This document shows positions 28,626-39,516 of a stretch of DNA of 64,000 nucleotides, piece after piece. The notes beneath the pieces were generated by a model. It did not search any database and was not told the DNA's origin. It saw only the letters and a program-made list of their open reading frames with translations. This DNA comes from Lachancea dasiensis (lineage: Eukaryota > Ascomycota > Saccharomycetes > Saccharomycetales > Saccharomycetaceae). The position numbers and the translations under genes were made by a program. The number at the start of each line of letters is the position of its first letter. Within the stretch, counting starts at the first letter, position 1. Where the stretch lies: the NCBI GenBank assembly GCA_900074725.1, contig LT598457.1, positions 434,001-498,000 on the forward strand, read 5' to 3'.

Positions 28626-30107
28626 ATGACGTCGGACAAACTAATACACGCACGCAATTTCTCTCACTTGTTTTCAGATGAAGCACGTAGAAGAAAGCCA
28701 TCGCCCATTAAGACAACTATGGCGTATTTCCAGGACCCCGAAGTAGTATTTCTCGGTGCTGGAATGCCACCGTCAGAGATTTTCCCACTGAAGGCCATGT
28801 CAATTGAGGTACCCAGACCTCCTTTTGTTGGTGGGCTTGCTCGATGTGAGGACACCATGGTTGGCACACTTTCCAGAGAGCAAAAGGACTTGACTTTTGA
28901 TAAGGACGTGCCTTTGGCGCGCGCTTTGCAATACGGCAATTCACGCGGTCAAAGCGAACTGTTGAATTTTTTGAAGGAGCACACCCGACTATTCCACCAC
29001 ATCCCATACAAGGACTGGGACATCATTACTACGACAGGCTCGACGCAGAGCTGGGATGCGTCGTTGCGCATCTTTTGTAATAAGGGCGATACTGTGCTGC
29101 TGGAGGAATATACTTATTCTTCCTCGGTGGAGGCTGCGGAAGCACAGGGACTCAACTGTGTTCCCATGGCCATGGATGACGAAGGCATAATACCGGAGAA
29201 GTTGGAAAACCTCCTCGAGAACTGGACTGGCGTGTACCCGGGTACCCCTATGCCTAAGCTCTTGTACACGATCCCGACGGGTCAAAATCCTACCGGCTGC
29301 ACTCTGAGCGACAATAGGAAGCCTTATATCTACAGTTTGGCTCAAAAGTACGATATGATCATTATAGAGGATGAACCTTATTATTTTTTGCAAATGGATC
29401 CATATTGCCCACAGGACCAACGCGAAGCAGCTACAAATGCCGAAGCCAAATCAAACGAAGCTTTTATCAGGTCGCTGTCACGTTCTTTTCTGGAGCTAGA
29501 TATAGATGGAAGAGTTGTACGTCTAGACTCGGTGTCTAAAACTTTTGCGCCCGGCTGTAGATTAGGCTGGATTGTGGGATCTAGACATCTTCTGGACACG
29601 TATTGGAACTTACACGAGGTTTCTATTCAGTCGACCTGTGGCTTCGCACAAAGCATCATTAGTGGAATTCTCAATAGATGGGGCCAGTGCGGTTATGTGG
29701 ATTGGTTAAAGGGCTTGCGCCAAGAATACACTCTCAAGAGAAATTGGTGTTTGGACCATTGTCACAAATACTTACCTAGTAAAGTAGTAACAGTACCGCC
29801 TGTGTCTGCTGGGATGTTTTTTATGTTGCATGTCGATGCTTCTAAACACCCAGAGTTCCAAACCACTTTTCAAGGTAACAAGGCCCTTCTGGAACGATAC
29901 ATATATGAAAAGTGCGTAGCCGCTGGTGTGCTTCTTGCTTGTGGGTCGTGGTTTAAGGTGAAGTCACCTACGTCTGGGGTGGAAAAGGTTAATGATAACA
30001 CCACCATGTCTTTTAGAGGCACTTACGCATCAGTTCCCCCAGACGCTATGGTTAAGGGTTTAAGCATTTTGGGCGAAACGCTGAAGAAAGAATTTAAGTT
30101 GATATAG
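28626..30107 (+). CDS. ARO8-like aromatic aminotransferase
   Basis: The 493-residue protein starts at the ATG at 28626, where HARNFSHLFSDEARRRKPSP lines up with the start of Aro8; an upstream in-frame ATG (28524) is rejected. It is a fold-type I PLP enzyme: NPTG at 221-224, EDEPYYF at 248-254, PLP lysine 305 in SVSKTFAPG and Arg312 for the substrate carboxylate. Aro8 transaminates aromatic amino acids and 2-aminoadipate in the cytosol. It resembles Aro8 more than Aro9. It sits between KAP122 and HIR1, where neither S. cerevisiae region has such a gene, so it may be a second, transposed copy. GATA motifs upstream suggest nitrogen control. Confidence 0.92.
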   Translation: MTSDKLIHARNFSHLFSDEARRRKPSPIKTTMAYFQDPEVVFLGAGMPPSEIFPLKAMSIEVPRPPFVGGLARCEDTMVGTLSREQKDLTFDKDVPLARALQYGNSRGQSELLNFLKEHTRLFHHIPYKDWDIITTTGSTQSWDASLRIFCNKGDTVLLEEYTYSSSVEAAEAQGLNCVPMAMDDEGIIPEKLENLLENWTGVYPGTPMPKLLYTIPTGQNPTGCTLSDNRKPYIYSLAQKYDMIIIEDEPYYFLQMDPYCPQDQREAATNAEAKSNEAFIRSLSRSFLELDIDGRVVRLDSVSKTFAPGCRLGWIVGSRHLLDTYWNLHEVSIQSTCGFAQSIISGILNRWGQCGYVDWLKGLRQEYTLKRNWCLDHCHKYLPSKVVTVPPVSAGMFFMLHVDASKHPEFQTTFQGNKALLERYIYEKCVAAGVLLACGSWFKVKSPTSGVEKVNDNTTMSFRGTYASVPPDAMVKGLSILGETLKKEFKLI

Positions 30108-30307
30108 CATACATTTATAGGTCTCGGTAGGAAATGATTCTAGTTAACTATTAGGATGAATTGCTTGGAAGCTATGCCCCATTCAACATCAAATCGAGGT
30201 GTATTTCATCACTGCCTGTACAATAAATTTAGACAAATGAAATAGATCATCATCACATTCCAGAAGTTAAACAAAGTTTGGCCCTTAAAGCTCTTCACTG
30301 GCGCTCA

Positions 30308-33004
30308 ATGAAGGTTCTAAAACTCCCGTGGCTCGCACATAAAGGTATGGCGATTCCAAATCTGTGTTTGATATGTGGATTTTCAACCAAGTAAACATAA
30401 TACTGACTTAGATTCCCTCAAGAGGAGCATCGAAAGTACGAAGTGTACGCGGCGGATGTGAGCCCCGATGGTGAGCGCTTGGCCACTGGTGGTCTGGATG
30501 GAAAGATTAGGATATGGTCTATTCCAGATATCCTTAGAGTGGTACGAAAAGATCCAAGGCTTGACGAAGAAGCCAAAGTACCGCTGGCAAGCATGAGTAG
30601 ACATACTGGCTCCGTAACAACCGTTAAGTTCTCACCCGATGGGAAGTTTTTGGCTTCTGGCTCTGACGATCGGATTCTGCTGATTTGGGAGAGAGACGAG
30701 GAACAGAAACAACCCATTTTTGGTTCAGAAAGCGACAAGGAACATTGGAATGTTCGACGGAGACTGGTAGCTCATGATAACGATATACAAGATATATGTT
30801 GGGCTCCGGATGGCAGTATTTTAGTGACTGTTGGGCTCGACAGATCCGTTATTATATGGAATGGATCGACGTTTGAGAAAATCAAGCGTTTTGACGTGCA
30901 CCAGTCCCTAGTCAAAGGTGTAATCTTTGATCCAGCAAATAAGTACTTTGCAACTGCTTCAGATGATAGAACTTTGAGGATATTCAGATATCATAAAGCC
31001 GGTGATTTGAACTTCTCGATCGAACACGTTGTTTCCGAGCCATTCAAAGGCTCGCCAATCACTACGTACTTCAGGCGTCTATCATGGTCGCCGGATGGTC
31101 AACATATAGCTGTACCGAACGCTACTAATGGACCTGTTTCATCCGTCTCAATTGTATCGAGAGGAAATTGGGATACAAATGTGACTCTAATCGGACATGA
31201 CTCTCCAACCGAGGTCGTCAGGTTTAACCCCCGACTATTTCAGGTTATAAAAGAAAACAAGACGAAAGGATCTCAGAGTGACACCAGGGTTGACGATAAT
31301 AAACCCGAAGAGAATACTGATGCTGCGGAAGGCCGAAGTTTGGGAGATAATTCAGACACCAATTCCGCGGAAACCGAGGATTCTGTCGAAGAAAAAGTGG
31401 ATTCCATCATTGCAACAGCGGGACAAGATAAGACACTCGTTCTTTGGAGTACAGGTAGGGCTAAACCACTGCTGGTAGCCTATGATATAACTAACAAGTC
31501 AATCACGGACATGGTATGGAGTCCTGATGGTACCATCTTGTTTTTGACAGCGCTAGATGGCTCGATTATAACTGTTGTTTTCGAAACCGGGGAGCTTGGT
31601 AACGCCATACCACTTGAAAAGAACGTTGAGCACCTCCATAGATACGGTGTCGACAAGGACTCTTTTGATTTCCCAGAAGGTATTAAGCAGCTAGAACTCG
31701 AAGACAAAGCCAAGCTTCTGGACCAAAATCGCAGTCCGCTTGATATGTATTCACTGGAAAAACCAGAACAAGTTCTCCCTAATAAGATGCCAGGGACTGC
31801 TCAAGCGCCTACAATTTTATCCGTCAAACGAAAGGAGCCATCTTCGGACAACAACATACCTACTACGCTGGAAAAAAGAGTAAAGCCTGCAGCAATTGGC
31901 GTCAACAAAGACAGTCTTAACCAAATGGTAGTAAAAAATGGTCGCAAAAGGGTTGCCCCTACACTCATCTCATCGGGATACTCACCAACAAAGCCAACAG
32001 AGACAAAGCAACCGTCTTTCAAGGATCAGAGTCCGGCTTTGAAAAATATTGAAGCGAAGGACCTTTTTGATAATTTAAAAGACAAAATTTCATGCCAAGC
32101 ATATCCACTTCCGAGATTGGGAGTTCATTCCTTGATCATGGGAGTAAGGCAACGTGGCGTGGACAAATTTCACCGTGAAGAGGAAATTACTGAAAAGGTA
32201 CGGGACACCCAAGGTGACGCTCGAGAGAGTGATACTGACGCAGAGATTGAACATGTCATGAGAATAAATTCCAAAACAACCGCAGACAAGGTCTTTAGTG
32301 ATGAACCCAATACTAGATACGTGGAGACACCATCGGTGCTACCTGATGCTGACGTAGTACTGGTTGAATTTGGTGAATTAGATGATATGTACATCATGGA
32401 GATACGCAACGGTGTAGAACGCGGTCTACAATTTGAGCGTGAAGCCCTAGTTGAACATCCTACCCGGATTCTCGGGTATCATCACAGTGAAAGAGTCATG
32501 GACCTATTAATACCTGAAGTCGTTATATGTGCCGTTGGATCTGTTCAATGCAAGTGTTGGGCCCTGGCCACCGCTGAAGGAAACCTTTTAATCTATACAT
32601 CTTACGGGCAACACAAACTGCCCAAAATCGCTCTAGGACACAAGGCTGTCAAGATGGTGACCATCGCCAGGTTTTTGATTGTGTTGACAGAATCCGGACT
32701 ACTTTATGCTTGGGACATCGAAAACGGCACATGCGTGCATAAGAAGGTGCCTGTCATGCCTATCCTGTACGGTTCCCCGGCCGAGTCAAATCGCGTGCGC
32801 GTCCAGAAAAAGATCATGAAGATATCTATGGATTTGAAATCTCGCGATCTGCTTGTTGCTTTCATGAACCCACAAGAATCCTTTTCATGGAATGCAGACC
32901 TTGGTTGTTGGGGCTTCTGCAACCCCGAAAATACTCATGTGCAGCCGGCCGCCGATAAACTGACGCCTATGTCAGCCCCCACTAAAGTGACATCCACTTG
33001 TTGA
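30308..33004 (+). CDS. HIR1: HIR histone chaperone subunit Hir1, with one intron
   Basis: Two exons, 30308-30344 and 30423-33004, give 872 residues (S. cerevisiae 840). Exon 1 encodes MKVLKLPWLAHK plus one base; splicing gives MKVLKLPWLAHKEEHRKYEV, matching S. cerevisiae [20 protein letters not shown]. The N-terminal half is a WD40 propeller with repeats such as SPDGKFLASGSDDRILLIW and SILVTVGLDRSVIIWNG; a charged linker follows, then the conserved HIRA domain at about 580-850. Hir1 with Hir2, Hir3 and Hpc2 deposits H3-H4 outside S phase and represses histone genes. Order and strand match YBL008W. Confidence 0.93.
30345..30422 (+). other. spliceosomal intron of HIR1
   Basis: A 78-base intron with donor GTATGG (consensus GTATGT), probable branch TACTGAC at 30401-30407 (consensus TACTAAC) and acceptor AAG at 30420-30422. 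Both signals differ from consensus by one base, so splicing could be weak or regulated. Joining the exons restores the expected N-terminus in frame. Confidence 0.82.
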
Positions 33005-33178
33005 TTTGCCCGGAGTCGGCGTACCAGATCACACAGACAAATATTCAATCCTTTTGCAGACTAGGAAATCAACCTCATAACGGCTCTCCAGTGCGCCTCA
33101 CGAGTACTGATGATGCGTTGGAGGCGGTAGACCGATACCGGTTTCTTACCAAAATCGCATGTCTCGCTTTTCGATATT

Positions 33179-33190
33179 GCCGGTATCGGC
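33179..33190. promoter_or_regulatory. Leu3 binding site upstream of LEU1
   Basis: GCCGGTATCGGC is a near-perfect palindrome fitting the Leu3 consensus of everted CCG/CGG half-sites with four bases between. Leu3 senses 2-isopropylmalate, the pathway intermediate upstream of Leu1, so this would give leucine-pathway control. Confidence 0.8.
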
Positions 33191-33228
33191 CTAAATTTTT
33201 TAAGTTGATGATATGGAAAAACTCACCA

Positions 33229-33236
33229 CGAGTCAC
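33229..33236. promoter_or_regulatory. Gcn4-like site upstream of LEU1
   Basis: CGAGTCAC reads GTGACTCG on the other strand, matching six of the seven bases of TGACTCA. Lying 40 bases from the Leu3 site, it fits combined control of a leucine gene; binding is inferred. Confidence 0.5.
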
Positions 33237-33361
33237 ATAGAATGACATCAAATTGTGAACTTTGAATCGCATTTATAAAAGAGCCTTAATTCTAGTTGCG
33301 ATCGAGGACCTGAATCTCTACCTTAAGTGGCCCCAATTCAAAAGATTGATATAACTTGGAA

Positions 33362-35695
33362 ATGTCCGGACTTAGGACGCTTTACGATAAGGTATTCGAG
33401 GACCACGTTGTTCACAAGGACGAATCCGGTTCTTACTTGCTATACATTGACAGACACTTGGTTCACGAAGTGACATCCCCACAAGCTTTTGAAGGGTTAA
33501 AGAACGCTTCCAGACAAGTTAGAAGAAAGGACTGTACCTTGGCAACTGTTGACCACAACATTCCAACTTGGTCAAGGAAGAACTTCAAAAGCCCGGAAAC
33601 TTTTATCAAGGAAGCAGACTCCCTACTACAAGTGCAGACGTTGCAGGCCAATGTTAAGGACTTCGACGTTCCGTTTTTTGGAATGACTGACGCCAGACAA
33701 GGTATTGTTCATGTTATTGGACCAGAGCAAGGCTTCACGCTTCCTGGTACTACTGTGGTGTGCGGTGATTCACACACTTCCACGCACGGTGCGTTTGGGT
33801 CTCTAGCCTTTGGCATCGGTACTTCTGAGGTCGAACATGTTTTGGCCACCCAGACCATTATCCAAGCGAAGTCGCAAAACATGAGAATTTTCATCGAGGG
33901 TAAATTGATGCCGGGCGTTACCTCCAAGGATTTGATCTTGCATATTATTGGTGTTATTGGTACTGCTGGTGGTACAGGGTGTGTTATTGAGTTTGCTGGT
34001 GAGGCTATTGAGGATCTGACCATGGAAGCTCGTATGTCCATGTGTAACATGGCCATCGAAGCGGGTGCCAGAGCCGGTATGATCAAGCCTGATCAGACCA
34101 CATTTGACTACGTAAAGGGAAGACCACTCGCTCCGCAAGGCGTTGAATGGGAAAAGGCTATTTCCTACTGGAAAACTCTACATACTGACGAAGGTGCCAA
34201 GTTCGATTTTGATATCAAGATCAAATCCTCAGACATTATCCCAACTATCACCTGGGGTACCTCGCCACAGGACGCTCTCCCAATCACCGCTTCTGTCCCA
34301 GATCCAGTCAACGTATCGGATCCGATCAAGAAAGCCATGATGGAAGGTGCTTTGAAGTACATGGGGTTGGAGCCTAACACTCCTCTCAAGAGCATCAAAA
34401 TTGACAAGGTTTTTATTGGGTCCTGCACTAACTCTCGTATCGAAGATTTGAGGGCTGCTGCGGCCGTTGTCAAAGGTCACAAAAAGGCTAAATCGATTAA
34501 GCTAGCTATGGTTGTGCCAGGTTCGGGACTTGTCAAAGAACAAGCTGAAAAAGAAAACTTGGACAAAATCTTTGAAGAGGCTGGATTTGAGTGGAGAGAG
34601 GCCGGTTGTTCCATGTGTCTTGGTATGAATCCAGATATCTTGGATCCAGAAGAGCGCTGTGCCTCTACTTCGAACAGAAATTTTGAAGGGCGCCAGGGAG
34701 CTAGATCTCGAACTCATCTAATGTCCCCAGCCATGGCAGCTGCAGCAGGTATCAGCGGCCATTTTATTGACATTAGGGAGTTTGAATACAAAGATAATGA
34801 CATTCCAAAGGTAACAATTGAGCAGGAAGTGGCGGATAAAACTTTGCAAGATGCCATTTATGATCACGAGAAGCAGCCTATACAAAAGGGAGAATCTGCT
34901 GATGAGCTAGAAGACGACGAAGTACGCGATATTCCACCAGCTGATCATATTGCACAAGAAACTCCTTTGAAGGGCGCTCCAGTGTCAGCACCATCCGGAA
35001 TGGAGCCATTCTTGACTGTCACTGGCATTGCCGCTCCTTTGGACAAGGCTAACGTTGATACCGATGCCATTATTCCAAAGCAATTTTTAAAAACTATCAA
35101 GAGAACTGGTTTGAAAGCAGGTTTATTTTATGAATGGCGTTTTGCCAAAGATGCTAATGGCCAAGATCAAAGTCGTGGTTTTGTTTTGGATACTGAACCT
35201 TACACCAAAGCACAGATTCTTGTTGTCACTGGTGATAACTTTGGTTGCGGATCTTCAAGAGAACATGCCCCTTGGGCTCTAAAGGACTTTGGTATCAAGT
35301 CGATCATTGCTCCTTCTTATGGAGATATCTTTTACAACAACTCCTTCAAGAACGGATTGCTACCCATTAGACTTCCTCAAGATGTTATTTTGGAGAAGCT
35401 CTATCCTCTTGCTCAAGCTGGCCAGGAAATTAAAATTGATCTATCCAGCCAACAGATTTTAGACTCCCAAGGAAATATTCTTGTAGAGCACTTTGATATC
35501 GAGCAATTCAGAAAGCATTGTCTGATCAATGGTCTGGACGACATTGGCATTACCTTGCAAAAAGAAGCATTCATTTCAAGCTATGAAGAAAAAAGAAGAG
35601 ATGTTTTTTCGTTTTTAGAGGGAGGTTCGAAGTTGGTAAAGCCCGTGGTTGGCTCCAAGAAGAGCCCCTATGGAAATACCGCCCAAGAATGGTAA
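33362..35695 (+). CDS. LEU1: 3-isopropylmalate dehydratase
   Basis: The 777-residue protein from the ATG at 33362 has almost the same length as S. cerevisiae Leu1 (779). It isomerises 2- to 3-isopropylmalate in the cytosol, the second step of leucine synthesis. The aconitase-type large domain carries the [4Fe-4S] cysteines in [11 protein letters not shown] and [10 protein letters not shown]; the small domain follows after an acidic linker (about residues 515-540) and includes [21 protein letters not shown] two codons earlier extends the frame but is not a start. Order matches YGL009C, but the strand is reversed relative to S. cerevisiae chromosome VII (see findings). Confidence 0.98.
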   Translation: MSGLRTLYDKVFEDHVVHKDESGSYLLYIDRHLVHEVTSPQAFEGLKNASRQVRRKDCTLATVDHNIPTWSRKNFKSPETFIKEADSLLQVQTLQANVKDFDVPFFGMTDARQGIVHVIGPEQGFTLPGTTVVCGDSHTSTHGAFGSLAFGIGTSEVEHVLATQTIIQAKSQNMRIFIEGKLMPGVTSKDLILHIIGVIGTAGGTGCVIEFAGEAIEDLTMEARMSMCNMAIEAGARAGMIKPDQTTFDYVKGRPLAPQGVEWEKAISYWKTLHTDEGAKFDFDIKIKSSDIIPTITWGTSPQDALPITASVPDPVNVSDPIKKAMMEGALKYMGLEPNTPLKSIKIDKVFIGSCTNSRIEDLRAAAAVVKGHKKAKSIKLAMVVPGSGLVKEQAEKENLDKIFEEAGFEWREAGCSMCLGMNPDILDPEERCASTSNRNFEGRQGARSRTHLMSPAMAAAAGISGHFIDIREFEYKDNDIPKVTIEQEVADKTLQDAIYDHEKQPIQKGESADELEDDEVRDIPPADHIAQETPLKGAPVSAPSGMEPFLTVTGIAAPLDKANVDTDAIIPKQFLKTIKRTGLKAGLFYEWRFAKDANGQDQSRGFVLDTEPYTKAQILVVTGDNFGCGSSREHAPWALKDFGIKSIIAPSYGDIFYNNSFKNGLLPIRLPQDVILEKLYPLAQAGQEIKIDLSSQQILDSQGNILVEHFDIEQFRKHCLINGLDDIGITLQKEAFISSYEEKRRDVFSFLEGGSKLVKPVVGSKKSPYGNTAQEW

Positions 35696-35892
35696 GTAGA
35701 ATACGTGGAATTTTGCATTTCTGACTAAAGAGTGCAGTGCTATTTAATTATTTATTTGAAATCTGACGCCTAATGATGATTCACGAGATATGAATAGAAT
35801 ACTTGGAGTCGACTTTGTAATTGCAGATTCTTATCTGCTCGTTCACGAATAACTCCGATCTACATTTAACGCCTTCAATGCAATGCTATCAT

Positions 35893-38800
35893 TCAGAATC
35901 CAAAAGGATTGTCTGTGCTTGCATTATACAAGTTGGCCTGTCTCTGCTGAGGTTGAGGGCCATTACCAAACCCAAACCCCGTAGGCTGAGATTGAAGCGC
36001 TGGCTGGGAGATGGAAGAATTCTGGAACATGTTGTTGAGTTGATTAACGCCGCCCGTCAATACATTGCTCAATGGCTGCTGTTGTTGCATAGCACCCCCA
36101 GTGTTGAATGAAATTGGGGGCAACGAAGCACCGCCTGTTCTTTGCAAGTGCATACCAAATTGTGACTGAGGTTGAAAATTAGCGGTCTGATTCGGTTGAG
36201 GAGGAAGTTGGTGCATTCCACCCGTCCGCTGAATATTGAAACTGTTTTGGGGCATGATTCCCATGCCGCCAGTAGTATGTGGCCCCATGTTACCGAACAT
36301 AGAATTGGGATCAGTGGACGGATGTTGGGGAGCAGGGTTCACACTTCCCGTATATTGATTTGCAAAGGAGTTGACAGGCATTATGTTAGCACCCCCGGTC
36401 ATCTGGTTTCCAAAAGTGGATTGAGGCATCATAGCCGGTCCTCCTGTCAAGTGGTTAGAAAAACCAGGTTGTAAGGTGGCACCATATCCACCAGTGGATT
36501 GCACTCCAAAACTGGTTTGTGGAGGAGCTGATTGAAACCCTCCACTCCCTAGTCCAAAAGGTGCGTTACCTCCAGTTCTTTGTAAGGGCATGACATTGCC
36601 ATTTGTTGAAAAAGGCGTGGCTCCCGTAGCTTGCATGCCGAAAGAAGTTTGAGGCATTGATATTGGTCCACCAGTACTCTGCAATCCCATCATTGCTCCT
36701 GAATACTGAGCTTGCTGAGCAGGAATGGTATTCCCAGTTCTCTGTAGGGGCATTGGGTTCGAAAAACCCTGCAATCCAAACGTTGTTTGTGGAACAAGAC
36801 CTCCCGTGTTGACAGGCATCAACCCACTGCCGGTCTTCTGTACAGGCAAAATCGTACCAGTTGGTTGCATTCCAAAAGTAGTTTGAGGAAATGGCAAACC
36901 TCCAGTTCTCTGGAATGGTAATAGGCCACCTGTACTGACAGGCACCATAACAAACCCACCAGTAGCTACAGGCAGTAGATTATGACCACCGGTCTTGAAG
37001 GGATCCAGGGGTGCCATCGAAGTGCCAGTTTTATCTGGAGCCAAGTTGCTTTCAGCCCTGGACGAACCAGTTTTGATGGCTTCCAAGTCTTTGAAATTGG
37101 GTTGTGGTGCTTTCTTTGGTTCTAGTGGCTGAAGGTCAAGTAAGTCCTGCATTGATCCTGTAAACTCTGATCTCCGAGGTGGCATCGCTGCTTCAGTAGT
37201 GGCCGCGGGCTTCACGGTCCAAGCGTCATCATCCTGTCCCACCGAAGGGCCCGCTTGTTGAGGTAGTAGATTTTCTGACAGCCCGCCTGTCTTACCAGTG
37301 TGAGAAACCTTAAGAGAGCCATCTGGTTCGGAGAACAACCCTCCGGTAGCTGTAGGAAGTTGAGTCGTCTCCCTTCCGAACTTCTGGTTGAGATATTTCA
37401 CAACGCGAATGATATCACCTTCACGTAGACCCAGTGTTCGCAGAATAGAAGGTTGGATATCAGGTAAGCTTTCTTCTGAAATTTGCTCTCGTTCAAAATT
37501 GATGGTATAGCGTTGGCAGTTGCTAACATCAACTCCGCAGTTCAAGAAAAATTCGAACCAATCATATTCAACAGGCTTAGGGACCGACTTTGCCGCTGGC
37601 TTGGCCGAAGTCTGTTCGGGAGTAGCGGAAGGTCTTGGGGGTTGTATAGGAGGAAGGTCTCTCTCTTGAGCTGCACGAAGAAGTTCTCTTTCTTTATCGA
37701 GGAGGTCCCGGGCTCTTCTCAGTTCATCGAGCTCCCTTTCTCGTAGCAGCCGATCTGAATCTCGTTGAGCGCGCTCACGTTCGCGATCTTCATGCTCCTT
37801 AACCTTTCTTCTTCTTTCACGTTCTTTATCTCTTGCAGAAGAAGAGCTGACACTTGTACTTTTTGGCTTGTACTTATCCAATGAAGTGCCGGTCATTTGC
37901 TCTACACGTTCCAAGTCCTCCGTGCAAAGTTTGTCGGCAGCTACAGCAATTTTGACTCCATTTGCTTTATGCAAATGAATCTTACCTTCCACACAGCCTA
38001 TAAATTCAGCTTCAACTTTGAACGTTCCGCTTCTATCAACCCATACACGAGTTTTCTTAGAATCTGGGTACTCTTTTTGCTTTTTACCATCTTCTTCCTT
38101 CTTCTTGCTAGAGTCTTTCTTCTTGTTCCCATGCAATATAGATGAAGCTCTTTTTCTGGCAGAACTTTTTTTTGAAACTGTTTGATCGCTATCGTCTTTC
38201 CAGTTTTTGCTAGACGTCTTCTGATTGGACTTCGTCAAGTCTTTGAGAGAACTCGCCATATAGGAGAGCTGATTAATTGGTTCGATGAATTGTGCTGGGA
38301 CAACGCCCTTGCGGCCAGTTTCAGGCAGCTCACACATCCACCAATCCTGTGACCTCTTGTCATCCAGGATATGCACAACTTGTCCTTCTTTAACCGTCAG
38401 CTCATCGCCTGACTCGCCGATAAAATCGTAGACTACCTTTCCTTGCTTCGTTTGCGAGGTTTTAGTGGATGCCTTTGATGCTGCTTCCACTTCCCGCAAG
38501 CCGCTGGCATGATAAGCACCTTTGAGCTCGCCCAAAACAGCCATTATTTCATTGGCAACGCTGGTAGAGCCAGTATGAATTTCAAGGTTAACATAGGGGT
38601 TTGAAAACTCAAAGAAAATGTGCTTCTTTTCGTTATCATAAGTCATTAGATCATCGATGGGCCATTGTTGAGGAGTGCCCTTGGAGGGAGTGAAAAAAAT
38701 GGTGTTTCTTCCAATCGCGAACTTCGCCTTGTGCTTCTTTCTTCCAACCACTTCAGATATCTCCCAGGTTTGGAAGCGAGTGCTTTCCTGGCTGGGCTCT

Positions 38801-39516
38801 TGATTAGTTGCTTCACTCGTAACGTTTTGGTAGTGGTCAATCGTAGATGAGTGATTTTTAGGCTCATCAGCCAGAGGTCTCGTAGGCTTTGGAGGTGCAG
38901 CCACGTCATCCTCATCGGCGGAAGCGTAATCCAAGTCTTCATTGTCCTGATCAAACGAAGGCGTCGATATTGCTGGTGGTACTGCTTGAGAAGTTTTGGT
39001 AACATGCTGAGGAGGGGGAGGAAAGCTACTGGCATTAACCGTTGATGTCTGTGGCGCCACTGGAATCGCTGCGGGTACTGTAGCAGCGCCGGCACCTATA
39101 CCAGCACCAGCTGACGCAATCCCTGACATTTCCTCTATATAATTGCCCGGGACAAATCCACATTCCCCAGTTCTCTGCAAGCGGCACAAAATCCAGTCGG
39201 GGTCTCTTGAATCATAAATATCGAAGATATCGTTTTCATTGAACGCGATTTCTTCGTCTGCGTTCTGTACCTCGGGATAATCAAATAGCGCTTTTGCGGT
39301 GGAAGTCACCCCTGCCGGTTCAATATAGTTATTAGGAACAAGACCAACCGGTTCCTCGGCATCTGAACCGATCACTCGCTTCTTTACAGACCACCAATCG
39401 TCGATGTCGGACTTCTGCAATAAGTACAGCAGATCGTCTTCCTCAAGAGCCAACTCTTCTTCCGATTGCGGCTCATATTGATAGATTGCCTTGTAAATAC
39501 CAAGGAAAAGAGTCAT
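35893..39516 (-). CDS. SLA1: actin-patch endocytic adaptor Sla1
   Basis: This 1207-residue protein links cargo to actin assembly in clathrin-mediated endocytosis. Two SH3 domains occupy about residues 1-70 and 72-135, a third about 350-415; the SHD1 domain, which binds NPFxD cargo signals, is at about 485-560; a charged helical stretch at 580-650 precedes the SAM-like SHD2 (about 655-735). The C-terminal third has some two dozen repeats of the type L/M-x-x-Q-x-T-G, the sites phosphorylated by Prk1/Ark1 to disassemble patches. It ends in NPFGF, an NPF-type motif. It matches YBL007C. Confidence 0.97.
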   Translation of the reverse strand: MTLFLGIYKAIYQYEPQSEEELALEEDDLLYLLQKSDIDDWWSVKKRVIGSDAEEPVGLVPNNYIEPAGVTSTAKALFDYPEVQNADEEIAFNENDIFDIYDSRDPDWILCRLQRTGECGFVPGNYIEEMSGIASAGAGIGAGAATVPAAIPVAPQTSTVNASSFPPPPQHVTKTSQAVPPAISTPSFDQDNEDLDYASADEDDVAAPPKPTRPLADEPKNHSSTIDHYQNVTSEATNQEPSQESTRFQTWEISEVVGRKKHKAKFAIGRNTIFFTPSKGTPQQWPIDDLMTYDNEKKHIFFEFSNPYVNLEIHTGSTSVANEIMAVLGELKGAYHASGLREVEAASKASTKTSQTKQGKVVYDFIGESGDELTVKEGQVVHILDDKRSQDWWMCELPETGRKGVVPAQFIEPINQLSYMASSLKDLTKSNQKTSSKNWKDDSDQTVSKKSSARKRASSILHGNKKKDSSKKKEEDGKKQKEYPDSKKTRVWVDRSGTFKVEAEFIGCVEGKIHLHKANGVKIAVAADKLCTEDLERVEQMTGTSLDKYKPKSTSVSSSSARDKERERRRKVKEHEDRERERAQRDSDRLLRERELDELRRARDLLDKERELLRAAQERDLPPIQPPRPSATPEQTSAKPAAKSVPKPVEYDWFEFFLNCGVDVSNCQRYTINFEREQISEESLPDIQPSILRTLGLREGDIIRVVKYLNQKFGRETTQLPTATGGLFSEPDGSLKVSHTGKTGGLSENLLPQQAGPSVGQDDDAWTVKPAATTEAAMPPRRSEFTGSMQDLLDLQPLEPKKAPQPNFKDLEAIKTGSSRAESNLAPDKTGTSMAPLDPFKTGGHNLLPVATGGFVMVPVSTGGLLPFQRTGGLPFPQTTFGMQPTGTILPVQKTGSGLMPVNTGGLVPQTTFGLQGFSNPMPLQRTGNTIPAQQAQYSGAMMGLQSTGGPISMPQTSFGMQATGATPFSTNGNVMPLQRTGGNAPFGLGSGGFQSAPPQTSFGVQSTGGYGATLQPGFSNHLTGGPAMMPQSTFGNQMTGGANIMPVNSFANQYTGSVNPAPQHPSTDPNSMFGNMGPHTTGGMGIMPQNSFNIQRTGGMHQLPPQPNQTANFQPQSQFGMHLQRTGGASLPPISFNTGGAMQQQQPLSNVLTGGVNQLNNMFQNSSISQPALQSQPTGFGFGNGPQPQQRQANLYNASTDNPFGF

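Larger units (their letters stand above)
33005..33361. other. intergenic region, LEU1 promoter
   Basis: It lies between HIR1 and LEU1 and carries a Leu3 site, a Gcn4-like site and a TATA box (TATAAAA at 33274-33280, 82 bases before the LEU1 ATG). A second near-palindrome, CCGATACCGG, lies at 33132-33141. No gene is seen. Confidence 0.75.
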
